Shown piece by piece: positions 17,000 to 26,614 of a DNA stretch of 64,000 nucleotides; within the stretch, counting starts at the first letter, position 1, and each line of letters starts with the position of its first letter. Source of the stretch: Marinobacter sp. (GTDB lineage Bacteria; Pseudomonadota; Gammaproteobacteria; Pseudomonadales; Oleiphilaceae); NCBI GenBank assembly GCA_014359475.1, contig JACIZI010000005.1:1-64000 (forward strand), in the 5' to 3' direction. The notes under the pieces were generated by a model. The model made no database searches, was not told the origin of the DNA, and saw only the letters and a program-made list of their open reading frames with translations. A program made the position numbers and the translations under genes.

Positions 17000-19333
17000 C
17001 TATCTGAACAGCCCCTGGAACCAACTGCGAATCCGACGGGTAAACTGCCCGTCACAGGAGACACGCTGCTTTGGCTCGCTGCCGGCAATAAATGGCATCA
17101 GCCGGGCATTGTTGCAGCCCTCTTCCGTCAATGCCTGTTGCTGATCGTCAACCCAGTGATAATTCACGCCGTCCGGCACCACCGGGGACAGGCCGTGCTG
17201 AGGTACCCGCGACATAAAACCGGCCCAGACCGGCAGGGCACCCGTCGCCCCGGTAAAACGGGTCGGGCCGTTATCATCCCGCCCCAGCCAGGCCACTGCA
17301 AGATAGTCGCCGCTGAACCCGGCAAACCACGAATCGCGACCGTCATCGGTGGTGCCGGTCTTGCCCGCGACGGACAGCTCATCCGGCAGATAACGGTACA
17401 CGGAGCGCCCGGTGCCTTCCTGCACGGTTTCCTGCATGGCGTACTGCACCAGATGCACCGCCGCCGGATCGGCGACCTGATTGACTTCCAGATGATACCG
17501 ACTCAGAGGCTCACCGTCCGCGTCGGTGACCTGCCGAATTGAGCGCAGCGGCGTATTGAAACCCGACGTAGCCAGACTCTGATACAACTGGGCAACGGTT
17601 ACCGGGGTCATCGATACGGAACCCAGCAGCATCGACGGGTATCGGGAAACGGGGCTGGTCACACCCAGCATCTGCAGAGTCTCACGGACCGCCTCAACCC
17701 CGACATCCAGGCCTACCCGCACGGCCGGCAGGTTATAGGATTTGGCCAGGGCTTCATGGAGGGGCACCTCGCCCCGCTCTTCCTTATCGTAGTTCTTCGG
17801 CTCCCAACGCCGTCCATCATCAAACACCAGCGAGAAGCCCTTGTCCTGAACCGGAGTGATCAGGGTGTAGTCTTCGGGCCGCTGCAACGCCACCAGGTAA
17901 ATAAACGGCTTGATCAGTGAGCCGATGGGACGAGTGGCATCCAGTGCTCTGTTGAAACCGGCAAAATCCGGGTCGCGGCCGCCCACCAGCGCCACCACCT
18001 CACCACTGTCTCTGGCGGTCACCACCAGAGCGGATTCCAGCCGGGCATCCTGGCCATCGTCCATACTATCGAGCGTTTGCCGCACGGCATATTCCGCGGC
18101 GTACTGGATCGCCGGATCGAGCGTGGTAAAAATTCGCAGGCCTTCACTGCGCAGGTCCTCATCCCGGTAATCCCGGGCCAGATGGCGGCGCACCAGATCG
18201 ATATAGGCCGGGTACCGGTTTGCCGACCAGGAAGGCTTGTCCCGCACATCCAGTGGCTGCCCCTTGGCACGGAGCGCAGCGTTGCGGTCGATCAGCCCCC
18301 TCTCCTCCATGACGCCGATCACCAGGTCCCGGCGCGCGCGGGCGCGTTCCGGGTTGCGCCGCGGGTCGTAATAGCTGGCCCCCTTGATCAGCCCCACCAG
18401 CAGGGCAATCTCATGAACCCCCAGCTCGGCCACCGGACGGGCGAAGTAGAACTGGCTGGCCAGGCCCACACCATGCACGCCGCGGGCACCCGCCTGCCCC
18501 AGGTAAACCTCGTTCAGGTAGGTCTCCAGTATGTCCCGCTTGCCGTAATGCAACTCCAGCAATAGCGACATCAGCGCCTCGTTGGCCTTGCGCACCAGGG
18601 TCTGGTCCCGGGTCAGGAAAAAATTCTTCACCAGTTGCTGGGTGATGGTGCTGCCGCCCTGCACTATGTCGCCGGCGCGCAGGTTGGCCACCATGGCCCG
18701 GGCAATGGCCATCGGCGACACCCCGTGGTGACTGAAAAAATCCCGGTCTTCTACCGCCAGCAGGGTCTCCACCAGCAACGCAGGCACCTCGTCGAGCTGC
18801 ACCAGCACCCGATCTTCCTGACTGGCCGGATAGATGCCTCCGATTTGCACCGGTTCGAGCCGCATAATCGGCGCGGCAGGCCCGGATAGCGCACTCATCC
18901 GCTGAATCTGGTCGCCGCTGATCGTCAGCCGGATCTGCCGGGCTGGTTCCACACCATCGGCAAACCGGAACCCACGGGTATGAATAACAAACCGGCTGCC
19001 ATTGCGGCTGAAGGTGCCTGGCCGGTCGCCGGCTGCCCGGCTGTAATTGGCCATCTGCAGCTCCCGCTGCAGGGCATCGGCGCTGACACCGGCACCCTCG
19101 TACAGCTCGAGCGGCCGGGCATACACATAGGAGGGCACCTCGAAACGCCGCCCTTCAAAGCGGGACGTGACCTTTGCATCCAGATAAACTGTCCAGCCGA
19201 CCAGAATGACCAGCGCCACCAGCGCGAGCCGCCATAACAACGACCAGAACCAGCGGCGGCGGGACGTGGATTGCTTGCGGGACGAACCGGAGCGTCCGGC
19301 GGATGATTTCTTGCGGGGAGATCCTTTAGCCAT
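17000..19333 (-). CDS. mrcB: Penicillin-binding protein 1B, bifunctional
   Basis: Inner-membrane peptidoglycan synthase with glycosyltransferase and transpeptidase activity. The 777-aa protein has a basic cytoplasmic tail, one membrane segment (about 30-50), a UvrB-like UB2H region, the GT51 domain with EDRDFFSHHG and the transpeptidase domain with SLIKPF (catalytic Ser near 475), SYN and KTGTTDD. The open frame reaches 19372, but ATG 19333 (MAKGSPRKK) gives the typical short basic N-terminus. It is followed by the LpoP-like lipoprotein gene, its probable activator. Confidence 0.95.
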   Translation of the reverse strand: MAKGSPRKKSSAGRSGSSRKQSTSRRRWFWSLLWRLALVALVILVGWTVYLDAKVTSRFEGRRFEVPSYVYARPLELYEGAGVSADALQRELQMANYSRAAGDRPGTFSRNGSRFVIHTRGFRFADGVEPARQIRLTISGDQIQRMSALSGPAAPIMRLEPVQIGGIYPASQEDRVLVQLDEVPALLVETLLAVEDRDFFSHHGVSPMAIARAMVANLRAGDIVQGGSTITQQLVKNFFLTRDQTLVRKANEALMSLLLELHYGKRDILETYLNEVYLGQAGARGVHGVGLASQFYFARPVAELGVHEIALLVGLIKGASYYDPRRNPERARARRDLVIGVMEERGLIDRNAALRAKGQPLDVRDKPSWSANRYPAYIDLVRRHLARDYRDEDLRSEGLRIFTTLDPAIQYAAEYAVRQTLDSMDDGQDARLESALVVTARDSGEVVALVGGRDPDFAGFNRALDATRPIGSLIKPFIYLVALQRPEDYTLITPVQDKGFSLVFDDGRRWEPKNYDKEERGEVPLHEALAKSYNLPAVRVGLDVGVEAVRETLQMLGVTSPVSRYPSMLLGSVSMTPVTVAQLYQSLATSGFNTPLRSIRQVTDADGEPLSRYHLEVNQVADPAAVHLVQYAMQETVQEGTGRSVYRYLPDELSVAGKTGTTDDGRDSWFAGFSGDYLAVAWLGRDDNGPTRFTGATGALPVWAGFMSRVPQHGLSPVVPDGVNYHWVDDQQQALTEEGCNNARLMPFIAGSEPKQRVSCDGQFTRRIRSWFQGLFR

Positions 19334-19480
19334 GGCGGCGATTATAACCAAACCCCCGGGGCATGACGCCATTGCGGTTGTGTTATTTCTGTAACCCGGC
19401 GGCTATGATAGTGACCCGAACACAAGCACAGCCTAACGACAACGGGGTGCAGGGAAGTCCGCCCCCAGAAGGAGAGAATC

Positions 19481-21058
19481 GTGAGCGAAGCCAATCCCGA
19501 GCAACTGATCCCGGCGCTACAGGATGCCAGCCTGTATGACCATCCGGTGCGGGAATTCCGTGTACTGGAGACCCACATTTCCACCGTCATACTGACCGGC
19601 GATTACGCTTACAAGATCAAAAAGCCCATGGATTTCGGCTTTCTCGATTTCTCCACCCTCGAGCGCCGCTACCGGTTCTGTCAGGAAGAACTGCGCCTGA
19701 ACCAGCGCCTGGCCAGCAAGCTTTACCTGAACGTAGTGCCCATCACTGGTACGCCGGAAGCACCGGAACTCAACGGCAGCGGCGAACCCTTCGAGTACGC
19801 CATCAAGATGCGCCAGTTCAGCCAGGACGACCTGTTTGATGTGCGTCAGGAACAAAGCCGGCTGGATGCGGACCTGCTGAAAACTCTGGCCCGCCAGGTG
19901 GCCGACTTCCACGAGCGCATCCCCCATGTGGATGAGAACAAACCTCTGGGCACCCCGGATGCGGTGTTTGCCGGCATGCAGGAGAACTTCGACCAGGTTC
20001 GCCCGATGATTGATGACAAGGCGCTGCTGGAGCAGCTGGACAACCTGGAAGACTGGACCCGAACCACCTTCGAACGACACAAACCGCTGATTCAGCAACG
20101 CCGGGACCAGGGCTTCGTGCGGGAATGCCACGGCGATCTGCACCTGGCCAATATCACTCTGTTCGAGGGTGAGGTGACGGTATTCGACTGCATCGAATTC
20201 AGCGAGCCGTTCCGCTGGATTGATGTGATCAACGACCTGGCCTTCCTGCTGATGGATCTGGAATCCCGCCGGGAATGGCCGCTCTCGAACCTGGTGCTGA
20301 ATACCTATCTGGAGTACCGGGGCGACTTCCAGGCACTGGCGTTGCTGCCACTGTACAAAGCCTACCGGGCAATGGTGCGCGCCAAGATTGCCCTGTTCAC
20401 CATGGGCAACCCGTCCCTGAGCGAGCAGGAAAAGAAAGGCCTGATGCAGCGCTACCGGGATTACGCCAGCCTGGCGGAAAGCTACAGCAACATCCCCAAC
20501 CCTTATTTACTGGCCACCACCGGCCTGTCCGCCAGCGGCAAATCCTGCGTCAGCGCAGCCCTGGCCGGCGAGCTGGGCCTGATCCGGTTGCGCTCGGATG
20601 TGGAGCGCAAGCGGCTGTTCGGCCTGGGGCCCCTGGATAAAAGCAAATCACCGGTGGGCAAAAATCTTTACACGCCGGAGGCCACCCGGGATACCTACCA
20701 GAAGCTCTGCGATCTGTCGCGGGAACTGCTCCGCGCAGGCATGCCGGTAATCGTGGATGCTGCCTGCCTCAAACAGCAAGAACGGACCATGGTGGCACAG
20801 GTAGCGGAGGAGCTGGGCGTGCCCTTCGCCCTGATCCATTGCGAAGCACCTGAAAACAAACGCCGGGAATGGATCCGACAGCGCAGCGGCGATGCCTCGG
20901 AAGCGACCGAAGAACTGCTGGATCAGCAAAAAAGCTGGTTCGAACCCCTCACCGACCGGGAGAGAACTTATACGATTCGCCTGCATACCGAGCAGGAACA
21001 CGCGGCCGCAGCCGTCGCCGACCGGATTCGCCAGCACTTCGGGATAAGCAGGGGATAA
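19481..21058 (+). CDS. Two-domain protein: aminoglycoside phosphotransferase-like kinase plus AAA/zeta-like ATPase
   Basis: A 525-aa fusion. The N-terminal half (about 1-320) is a protein-kinase-like APH domain with HGDLHLANI near residue 220 and DCIEFSE as the metal-binding loop. The C-terminal half (340-525) is a P-loop kinase with Walker A GLSASGKS near residue 347 and an IVDAACLKQQER segment. The start is GTG 19481 with AAGGAGAG upstream. The family is widespread in proteobacteria but its substrate is unknown; it is not evidence of antibiotic resistance. It is divergent from mrcB, as in Pseudomonas. Confidence 0.85.
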   Translation: MSEANPEQLIPALQDASLYDHPVREFRVLETHISTVILTGDYAYKIKKPMDFGFLDFSTLERRYRFCQEELRLNQRLASKLYLNVVPITGTPEAPELNGSGEPFEYAIKMRQFSQDDLFDVRQEQSRLDADLLKTLARQVADFHERIPHVDENKPLGTPDAVFAGMQENFDQVRPMIDDKALLEQLDNLEDWTRTTFERHKPLIQQRRDQGFVRECHGDLHLANITLFEGEVTVFDCIEFSEPFRWIDVINDLAFLLMDLESRREWPLSNLVLNTYLEYRGDFQALALLPLYKAYRAMVRAKIALFTMGNPSLSEQEKKGLMQRYRDYASLAESYSNIPNPYLLATTGLSASGKSCVSAALAGELGLIRLRSDVERKRLFGLGPLDKSKSPVGKNLYTPEATRDTYQKLCDLSRELLRAGMPVIVDAACLKQQERTMVAQVAEELGVPFALIHCEAPENKRREWIRQRSGDASEATEELLDQQKSWFEPLTDRERTYTIRLHTEQEHAAAAVADRIRQHFGISRG

Positions 21059-21151
21059 CCCGCTACACTGAAAGCGGACACAGCAATAACCGGACAGGGC
21101 GAAGAGTATGAGCAAAGATCAGGATGCCGTTCGTCATATTGAGGAGGTGGT

Positions 21152-21880
21152 TCAGCCGAGAAACACCGGCAAAGGCTGAACCAGCGACAGGGTGCCATAT
21201 CCACCGCCCGGCTCAACGCCCAGGCCCGACTGCCAGGCCAGCAACGCCACCCCTGCCTTATCGGCCTGGCGCAGTAGCCGGCCATATTCCGGGTCGATAT
21301 GATCAGCGGGCCGCACTTCGCGAACGGCGCTGTGATTCACCACAAACAGCAGCACCGCACGCTCCCCCTGCCGGACCATGGCCATCAGTTCCCGCAGATG
21401 CTTCTGCCCCCGGGTCGTCACCGCATCCGGAAAATAACCAATACCGTCCTCACACAGGGTCACATTCTTCACCTCTACCCAGGCATCCGGCTGTTCGCCA
21501 TGGCCGGACAGATGCAGGTCGATGCGGCTCTTTTCTTCTCCGTAACGAACCTCGGCACGGCACACCGGGTAATCCGCCAGCTCCGGAATGCGGCCTGACG
21601 CCACCGCCTCCCGGGCCTGGGCGTTGGGCCGGGCGGTATTGATCAGGGCCAGCTGGCCCGTGTCCGCCTCCACCAGCTCCCAGGTGTAGGGCAGTTTGCG
21701 TTCAGGGTTATCACTGACACTCAGCCACACCCGGCCACCCTCCGGCTGGCATCCTTTCATGGAGCCGGTATTGGGGCAATGAGCGGTGACCTCGCGCCCA
21801 TCATCAAGCCGGACATCGGCCAGAAAGCGCTTGTAGCGCCGGATCAGCACCCCCTTCTCGAGAGACTCCGGAAGTTTCAT
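21152..21880 (-). CDS. sfsA: SfsA family DNA/RNA nuclease-like protein
   Basis: A 242-aa protein first named sugar fermentation stimulation protein; it has an N-terminal OB-like nucleic-acid-binding part and a C-terminal PD-(D/E)xK-like nuclease fold. Visible landmarks are [19 protein letters not shown], and the [17 protein letters not shown] segment, in which D, E and K match the nuclease site. The open frame reaches 21985, but ATG 21880 has AAGGAG at the right distance. It is divergent from dksA. Confidence 0.93.
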   Translation of the reverse strand: MKLPESLEKGVLIRRYKRFLADVRLDDGREVTAHCPNTGSMKGCQPEGGRVWLSVSDNPERKLPYTWELVEADTGQLALINTARPNAQAREAVASGRIPELADYPVCRAEVRYGEEKSRIDLHLSGHGEQPDAWVEVKNVTLCEDGIGYFPDAVTTRGQKHLRELMAMVRQGERAVLLFVVNHSAVREVRPADHIDPEYGRLLRQADKAGVALLAWQSGLGVEPGGGYGTLSLVQPLPVFLG

Positions 21881-22026
21881 ATGTGCTCCTTTGCAAACCA
21901 CGCCAAACAGGGCTGGCACCCCCGCAGGGAATCTGCTATTTTCCGCAGATTCACGTTCCAGGACGAAGGCATTGCAGGAAAGCAAGGCCGTCGTTCATGA
22001 GGAAGTACAAACAAGAGGCCGGCTAC

Positions 22027-22467
22027 ATGGCAAAAACCGCAGATCAACCACGCGAACGTTTTACCAACTTCACCCCGTATGAAATGAAGAAGGGTGAAGA
22101 ATACATGAGCCCCGACATGCTGGAGCACTTCCGCAACCTGCTGCTGCAATGGAAGCAGGAGCTGATGGAAGAGGTGGATCGCACCATGCACCACATGCAG
22201 GAAGATGCCGCAAATTACGCGGATCCCAGCGATCGCGCAACCCAGGAAGAAGAGTTCAGCCTGGAGCTGCGCACCCGGGACCGCGAGCGCAAGCTGATCA
22301 AGAAAATTGACCAGACCATCGACCGCATCGATAAGGACGATTACGGCTTTTGCGATCAATGTGGTGTGGAGATCGGCATGCGCCGCCTGGAAGCGCGCCC
22401 GACCGCCACTCTCTGCATCGACTGCAAGACTCTGGCGGAGATCCGCGAGCGCCAGACCGGCCTGTAA
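22027..22467 (+). CDS. dksA: RNA polymerase-binding transcription factor DksA
   Basis: Binds the RNA polymerase secondary channel and, with ppGpp, represses rRNA and activates amino-acid promoters in the stringent response. The 146-aa protein has a coiled coil (about 30-105) whose tip carries DPSDRATQEEEF, and the C-terminal four-Cys zinc finger (C-x2-C near 108, C-x2-C near 130). The frame opens at 21883, but ATG 22027 (MAKTADQP) after AAGAGG is the family start. Its cofactor enzyme SpoT is encoded at the end of this window. Confidence 0.95.
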   Translation: MAKTADQPRERFTNFTPYEMKKGEEYMSPDMLEHFRNLLLQWKQELMEEVDRTMHHMQEDAANYADPSDRATQEEEFSLELRTRDRERKLIKKIDQTIDRIDKDDYGFCDQCGVEIGMRRLEARPTATLCIDCKTLAEIRERQTGL

Positions 22468-22511
22468 CACCTGACCTCAGGCGCGCCGCTACCCGGCGGC
22501 GCGGTATCTCC

Positions 22512-23399
22512 ATGACGGAAAACGCCTACCGGGGCCGTTTTGCACCCTCCCCGACAGGACCGCTGCATTTTGGCTCCCTGATCACCGCCCTGGCCAGTTA
22601 TCTCGAAGCTCGCACTCACAGCGGTGCCTGGCTGATACGCATTGAAGACCTGGACCCCCTGCGGGAACCTCCGGAAGCCACAAAGCAGATTCTCGACAGC
22701 CTGCAGGCCCACTTCCTGACTTCCCCGGAACCGCCAAGGCTGCAATCCGACCGTCACGCGGCCTACGATCAGGCCATCCGGCAACTACTGGATAGCCAGC
22801 ACGCCTATTACTGCACCTGCTCCCGTAAACAGCTCAAGGCGAGCGGCGGGCGACACAGCAACAATTGTCGCAATCGCCGGCGCCCGCCAGACGGGGATTA
22901 CGCCATCCGCTTTGCACTGGAGACGGAAACCGCTGTGTGGCAGGACCAGCTGCTGGGAGAACAACGGCAAACGGTGCGCGCTGAAATTGACGACCCGGTA
23001 CTGCGGCGCAAGGAGGGCTTTTACGCCTACCAGCTGGCGGTCGTGGTGGACGACATCGACCAGCACATCAGCCATGTAGTGCGGGGCTCGGACCTGCTGC
23101 CACTGACCGCCCGGCAACAGCAGATCTTCCGGGCACTGGGGAATGAACCCCCCGCCTGGCTGCACATTCCGGTCATCCTCAATAGCGAAGGCCAGAAACT
23201 GAGCAAACAGACCCACGCCCCGGCCATCGACAACCAGCAGCCGGGCACCAACCTGCTGCGGGCACTGCGGGCCCTGGGCCAGCACCCTCCGTCCGGGCTG
23301 GGCGGTGGCTCGCCGCTGCAGGTGCTGGACTGGGCGCTGGAAAACTGGCAGCCAGGGCGCATTCCCAAGCAAAGTCGCAGCGAGGGGGAAGTCACATGA
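22512..23399 (+). CDS. gluQ: Glutamyl-Q tRNA(Asp) synthetase
   Basis: GluRS-like enzyme that activates glutamate and attaches it to queuosine in tRNA-Asp, not to the 3' end. The 295-aa protein lacks the anticodon-binding half of GluRS. It has the class I motif as PTGPLHFGSL near residue 12, zinc-site residues C-x-C..Y..C around 101-119 (YYCTCSRKQL), and a KLSKQ motif near 235. The frame opens inside dksA; ATG 22512 gives the family N-terminus. It follows dksA by 44 bp, the usual order in gammaproteobacteria. Confidence 0.95.
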   Translation: MTENAYRGRFAPSPTGPLHFGSLITALASYLEARTHSGAWLIRIEDLDPLREPPEATKQILDSLQAHFLTSPEPPRLQSDRHAAYDQAIRQLLDSQHAYYCTCSRKQLKASGGRHSNNCRNRRRPPDGDYAIRFALETETAVWQDQLLGEQRQTVRAEIDDPVLRRKEGFYAYQLAVVVDDIDQHISHVVRGSDLLPLTARQQQIFRALGNEPPAWLHIPVILNSEGQKLSKQTHAPAIDNQQPGTNLLRALRALGQHPPSGLGGGSPLQVLDWALENWQPGRIPKQSRSEGEVT

Positions 23400-23477
23400 A
23401 CCAACGGGCAACCTGACAGCCCGCTGGCGACATGTTATAACTCATTGCATTATCCAACGTCCCACATTGCGTGCCCG

Positions 23478-23654
23478 ATGTATATCTATCGCCTGGTTTT
23501 TCTTCTGGTACTGGCCGTCTACATCTTTTCCCCCAATATTCTTGATTGGTGGATCGCCCCGGGCAATGCCTGGTACAGCCCCTATGTGGTGTGGGCCGGC
23601 CTGATTGCAGTGGGTTTCTGGCTGGAATGGCGACGGGATCCCAATGAGTTTTAG
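23478..23654 (+). CDS. cbrX: Small membrane protein CbrX, translationally coupled to cbrA
   Basis: A 58-aa protein with two hydrophobic segments (about 3-22 and 36-50) and a charged tail ending RRDPNEF. It overlaps cbrA by 11 bp: the cbrA ATG (23644) lies inside its last codons. In Pseudomonas a small ORF in this place, cbrX, is co-transcribed with cbrA and controls its translation through coupling. The name rests on position, size and overlap. The open frame begins at 23445, but ATG 23478 removes a poor leader. Confidence 0.75.
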   Translation: MYIYRLVFLLVLAVYIFSPNILDWWIAPGNAWYSPYVVWAGLIAVGFWLEWRRDPNEF

Positions 23655-26607
23655 CGCCCCCGGACTGCTGCTTGCCAGCCTGCTTTACCTCGTTCTGCTA
23701 TTTGCCATCGCCCATCTGACAGAGCGGGGCATTGTGCCGCGCCAGATCGCGCGGCACCCGCTGGTGTATACACTGAGCCTCGGGGTTTATGCAGGCATCT
23801 GGGCGGTCTATGCGGCGGTAGGAATGGCGGCCGAGACCGGCTTTGGCTTTCTCGCCTATTATCTGGGTATCAGCGGTGCTTTCCTGCTGGCACCGGTACT
23901 GCTCAATCCCATCATGCGCATCGGGCGGGCCTACCAGCTTACCTCCCTGGCGGACCTGTTTGCCTTCCGCTATCGCAGCCAATGGGCAGGCACACTGGTT
24001 ACGCTGTTTTCCGGTTCGGCCATACTGTCCCTGCTGAGCATGCAGATACAGGCGGTCGCCACGTCCGCCAGCCTGCTGGCGCCGGATACCTCGCCCAATG
24101 TGATCAGCCTTATGTTCGCGGTCACCGTCATCCTGTTTGCGGTCCTGTTCGGAGCAAGGCGCGATACCGGCACTGACAGCCACGAAGGGCTGGTCGTGGC
24201 CATGGCGTTTGACGCCCTGGTCAAGCTGGTGGCACTGCTGGTACTTGGGGGCATCGTGCTGTTTAGTGTATTTGATGGTATGGCAGGACTGAACGCATGG
24301 CTCTCGCAACAGCGCAGCGTCTCCAGCACCATGAATACCGGCATCCACGATGGCAGCTGGCGCGCACTGATGCTGATGTCCTTCGCCGGCGCCCTGGTCC
24401 TGCCCCACATGTACCACATGATCTTCAGTGAGAACCCTTCGCCCCGGGCCATGGCAAAAGCAACCTGGGGCCTGCCGCTGTACCTGTTGCTGCTGGGGCT
24501 CCCGGTGCCGCTGATTCTCTGGGGCGGCCAGCAACTCGAGGTTAACACCGGCGCGGATTTTTACGCCATCGGCGTGGCACAGGCTCTGGAAAGCCCGCTA
24601 CTCACCCTGATGGTTTACATCGCAGGCCTGTCTGCCGCCACCGGCCTGATGATCGTCAGCACCCTGGCCCTGGCCGGCATGGTGCTCAACCATATCGTGC
24701 TACCCCTGCACACGCCCCGGGAACGTGGCAACATCTACCTCTGGCTGCAGTGGATCCGCCGACTGCTGATTGCCATCATCATTTTTGCGGCGCTGCTGTT
24801 CCACGAAACACTGGGCAAAAACCTGGACTTTGCGATTCTGGGAGCCATTGCCCTCTCCGGGGTTCTGCAACTGCTGCCCGGTGCGCTCGGGGTAATCTAC
24901 TGGCCCGAGGGTAACCGCCGCGGGCTGATTGCCGGACTGATCAGCGGGATAGGCATCTGGGTCATCACCCTGGTACTGCCCTTCTCCCACACGGCCAACC
25001 TGCTGGAATGGCTGGGGGCACCGATGGTGCCCGACTACAGCAACTGGTACATCTTTACCTTTATCAGCCTGACGGTGAACATCACCACCTTTACACTGGT
25101 TTCGCTCCTGTTTTCCAGCAACCCGGAGGAAACCAGTGCGGCCCAGGCCTGCTCCCTGGGTGCCTTGTCCCGACCCCAGCGCCGGGAGTTGCTGGCCAGC
25201 TCCTCTGAAGACTTCGTCAAGCAACTGGCCGCTCCCCTGGGTGAGAGTGTCGCGCGCCGGGAGGTGGAACGGGCACTGGAACAGCTCCGGCTTCCCCCCA
25301 CGGAGTATCGCCCCTACCAGTTGCGGCGACTGCGGGACAAGGTGGAAGTCAACCTCTCTGGCCTGCTCGGGCCTTCGGTAGCCCGGGACCTGGTGAAGCG
25401 CCATCTTGGTTACAAGCCCATGGCCAGCGGAGGTGCCGCCCAGGATATTCGTTATGTGGAGCGTGCCCTGGGCGATTACCAGAATCGCCTGACCGGCCTG
25501 GCCGGAGAACTGGATAACCTGCGCCGCCACTACCGCCAGACCCTGCAGAACCTGCCAATTCCGGCCTGCTCCGTAGGTGAAGATGGAGAGATCCTGATGT
25601 GGAATCACACCATGGAGACCCTGACCGGCATCAGCGCGGATGACGTAGTCGGAGCGCGTCTGATGGCACTGCCAGAGCATTGGCACCTGCTGCTGGAAGA
25701 CTTTGTGGAAGGCGAGGATCTGCACCGCTACAAACACCGCCTGGACCTGAATGGCAAACCCCACTGGCTGAACCTGCACAAGGCCACCCTGAGTGGGCCA
25801 GAACATACTGAAGGGGGAAGCATCATTCTGGTGGAAGACCAGACCGAAACCCGCCTGCTCGAAGACGAGCTGATTCACAGCGAACGGCTGGCTTCAGTAG
25901 GCCGGCTGGCTGCCGGGGTGGCCCACGAGATCGGCAACCCGGTGACCGGCATTTCTTCCCTGGCCCAGAACCTGAAGCTGGAAACCGACAACCCGGATAT
26001 CCTCGGCACTGCGGACCAGATCCAGCAGCAGACGCGGCGTATATCCAACATCCTGCAGTCTTTGATGAACTTCGCCCGTACCGGCAACCACGCCCACGCC
26101 AACCGTTATGAGCCGGTGCTCATCCGCCGTTGCGTGGACGAATCGGTCAACCTGCTGTCCCTGAGCGACCAAGGCCTGGGCATCCGCTACCTCAACGAAT
26201 GCCCGGACGACCTGATGGTACTGGGGGACGAGCAGCGGCTGGTACAGGTATTCGTCAATCTGCTGGCCAACGCCCGCGACGCCTCGCCGGAGGGCGGCGT
26301 TGTCCGGGTTAGTGGAAACCATGACGGCTACTCCGCTATCATCAAGGTCTGCGACGAGGGGTCGGGCATTCCTGAAGACCAGCTCGACCACGTCTTCGAA
26401 CCGTTTTACACCACCAAGGCCCCCAACAAGGGAACCGGACTTGGCTTGTCACTGGTGTACAGCATTGTGGAAGAACACTACGGCAATATTCAGGTGGAAA
26501 GCCCGGCGGACCGAGACACCGGCCGGGGCACCTGCGTACGCCTGAAACTTCCGGCTTTCGAGCCGGAGCAGACACACCCGGCACCACCTGCAAATCAAAG
26601 GCCCTGA
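23644..26607 (+). CDS. cbrA: Sensor histidine kinase CbrA with transporter-like N-terminus
   Basis: Membrane sensor of the CbrAB system that balances carbon and nitrogen use. The 987-aa protein has a sodium/solute-symporter-like membrane domain (about 1-490, 12-13 segments), a STAC-like linker, a PAS domain (about 635-735), a HisKA domain with the phospho-acceptor His near 760 (AHEIGNP), and an HATPase domain with GTGLGLSL near 931. The ATG at 23644 lies inside cbrX. In Pseudomonas this kinase phosphorylates CbrB, encoded seven bases downstream; its N-terminal domain can move histidine. Confidence 0.94.
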   Translation: MSFSAPGLLLASLLYLVLLFAIAHLTERGIVPRQIARHPLVYTLSLGVYAGIWAVYAAVGMAAETGFGFLAYYLGISGAFLLAPVLLNPIMRIGRAYQLTSLADLFAFRYRSQWAGTLVTLFSGSAILSLLSMQIQAVATSASLLAPDTSPNVISLMFAVTVILFAVLFGARRDTGTDSHEGLVVAMAFDALVKLVALLVLGGIVLFSVFDGMAGLNAWLSQQRSVSSTMNTGIHDGSWRALMLMSFAGALVLPHMYHMIFSENPSPRAMAKATWGLPLYLLLLGLPVPLILWGGQQLEVNTGADFYAIGVAQALESPLLTLMVYIAGLSAATGLMIVSTLALAGMVLNHIVLPLHTPRERGNIYLWLQWIRRLLIAIIIFAALLFHETLGKNLDFAILGAIALSGVLQLLPGALGVIYWPEGNRRGLIAGLISGIGIWVITLVLPFSHTANLLEWLGAPMVPDYSNWYIFTFISLTVNITTFTLVSLLFSSNPEETSAAQACSLGALSRPQRRELLASSSEDFVKQLAAPLGESVARREVERALEQLRLPPTEYRPYQLRRLRDKVEVNLSGLLGPSVARDLVKRHLGYKPMASGGAAQDIRYVERALGDYQNRLTGLAGELDNLRRHYRQTLQNLPIPACSVGEDGEILMWNHTMETLTGISADDVVGARLMALPEHWHLLLEDFVEGEDLHRYKHRLDLNGKPHWLNLHKATLSGPEHTEGGSIILVEDQTETRLLEDELIHSERLASVGRLAAGVAHEIGNPVTGISSLAQNLKLETDNPDILGTADQIQQQTRRISNILQSLMNFARTGNHAHANRYEPVLIRRCVDESVNLLSLSDQGLGIRYLNECPDDLMVLGDEQRLVQVFVNLLANARDASPEGGVVRVSGNHDGYSAIIKVCDEGSGIPEDQLDHVFEPFYTTKAPNKGTGLGLSLVYSIVEEHYGNIQVESPADRDTGRGTCVRLKLPAFEPEQTHPAPPANQRP

Positions 26608-26614
26608 CTCAGCA

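Noticed and set aside
19481..21058. Aminoglycoside resistance gene
   Set aside because: The APH-like domain is fused to a P-loop kinase and stands in a conserved housekeeping location; the fold alone does not imply resistance.
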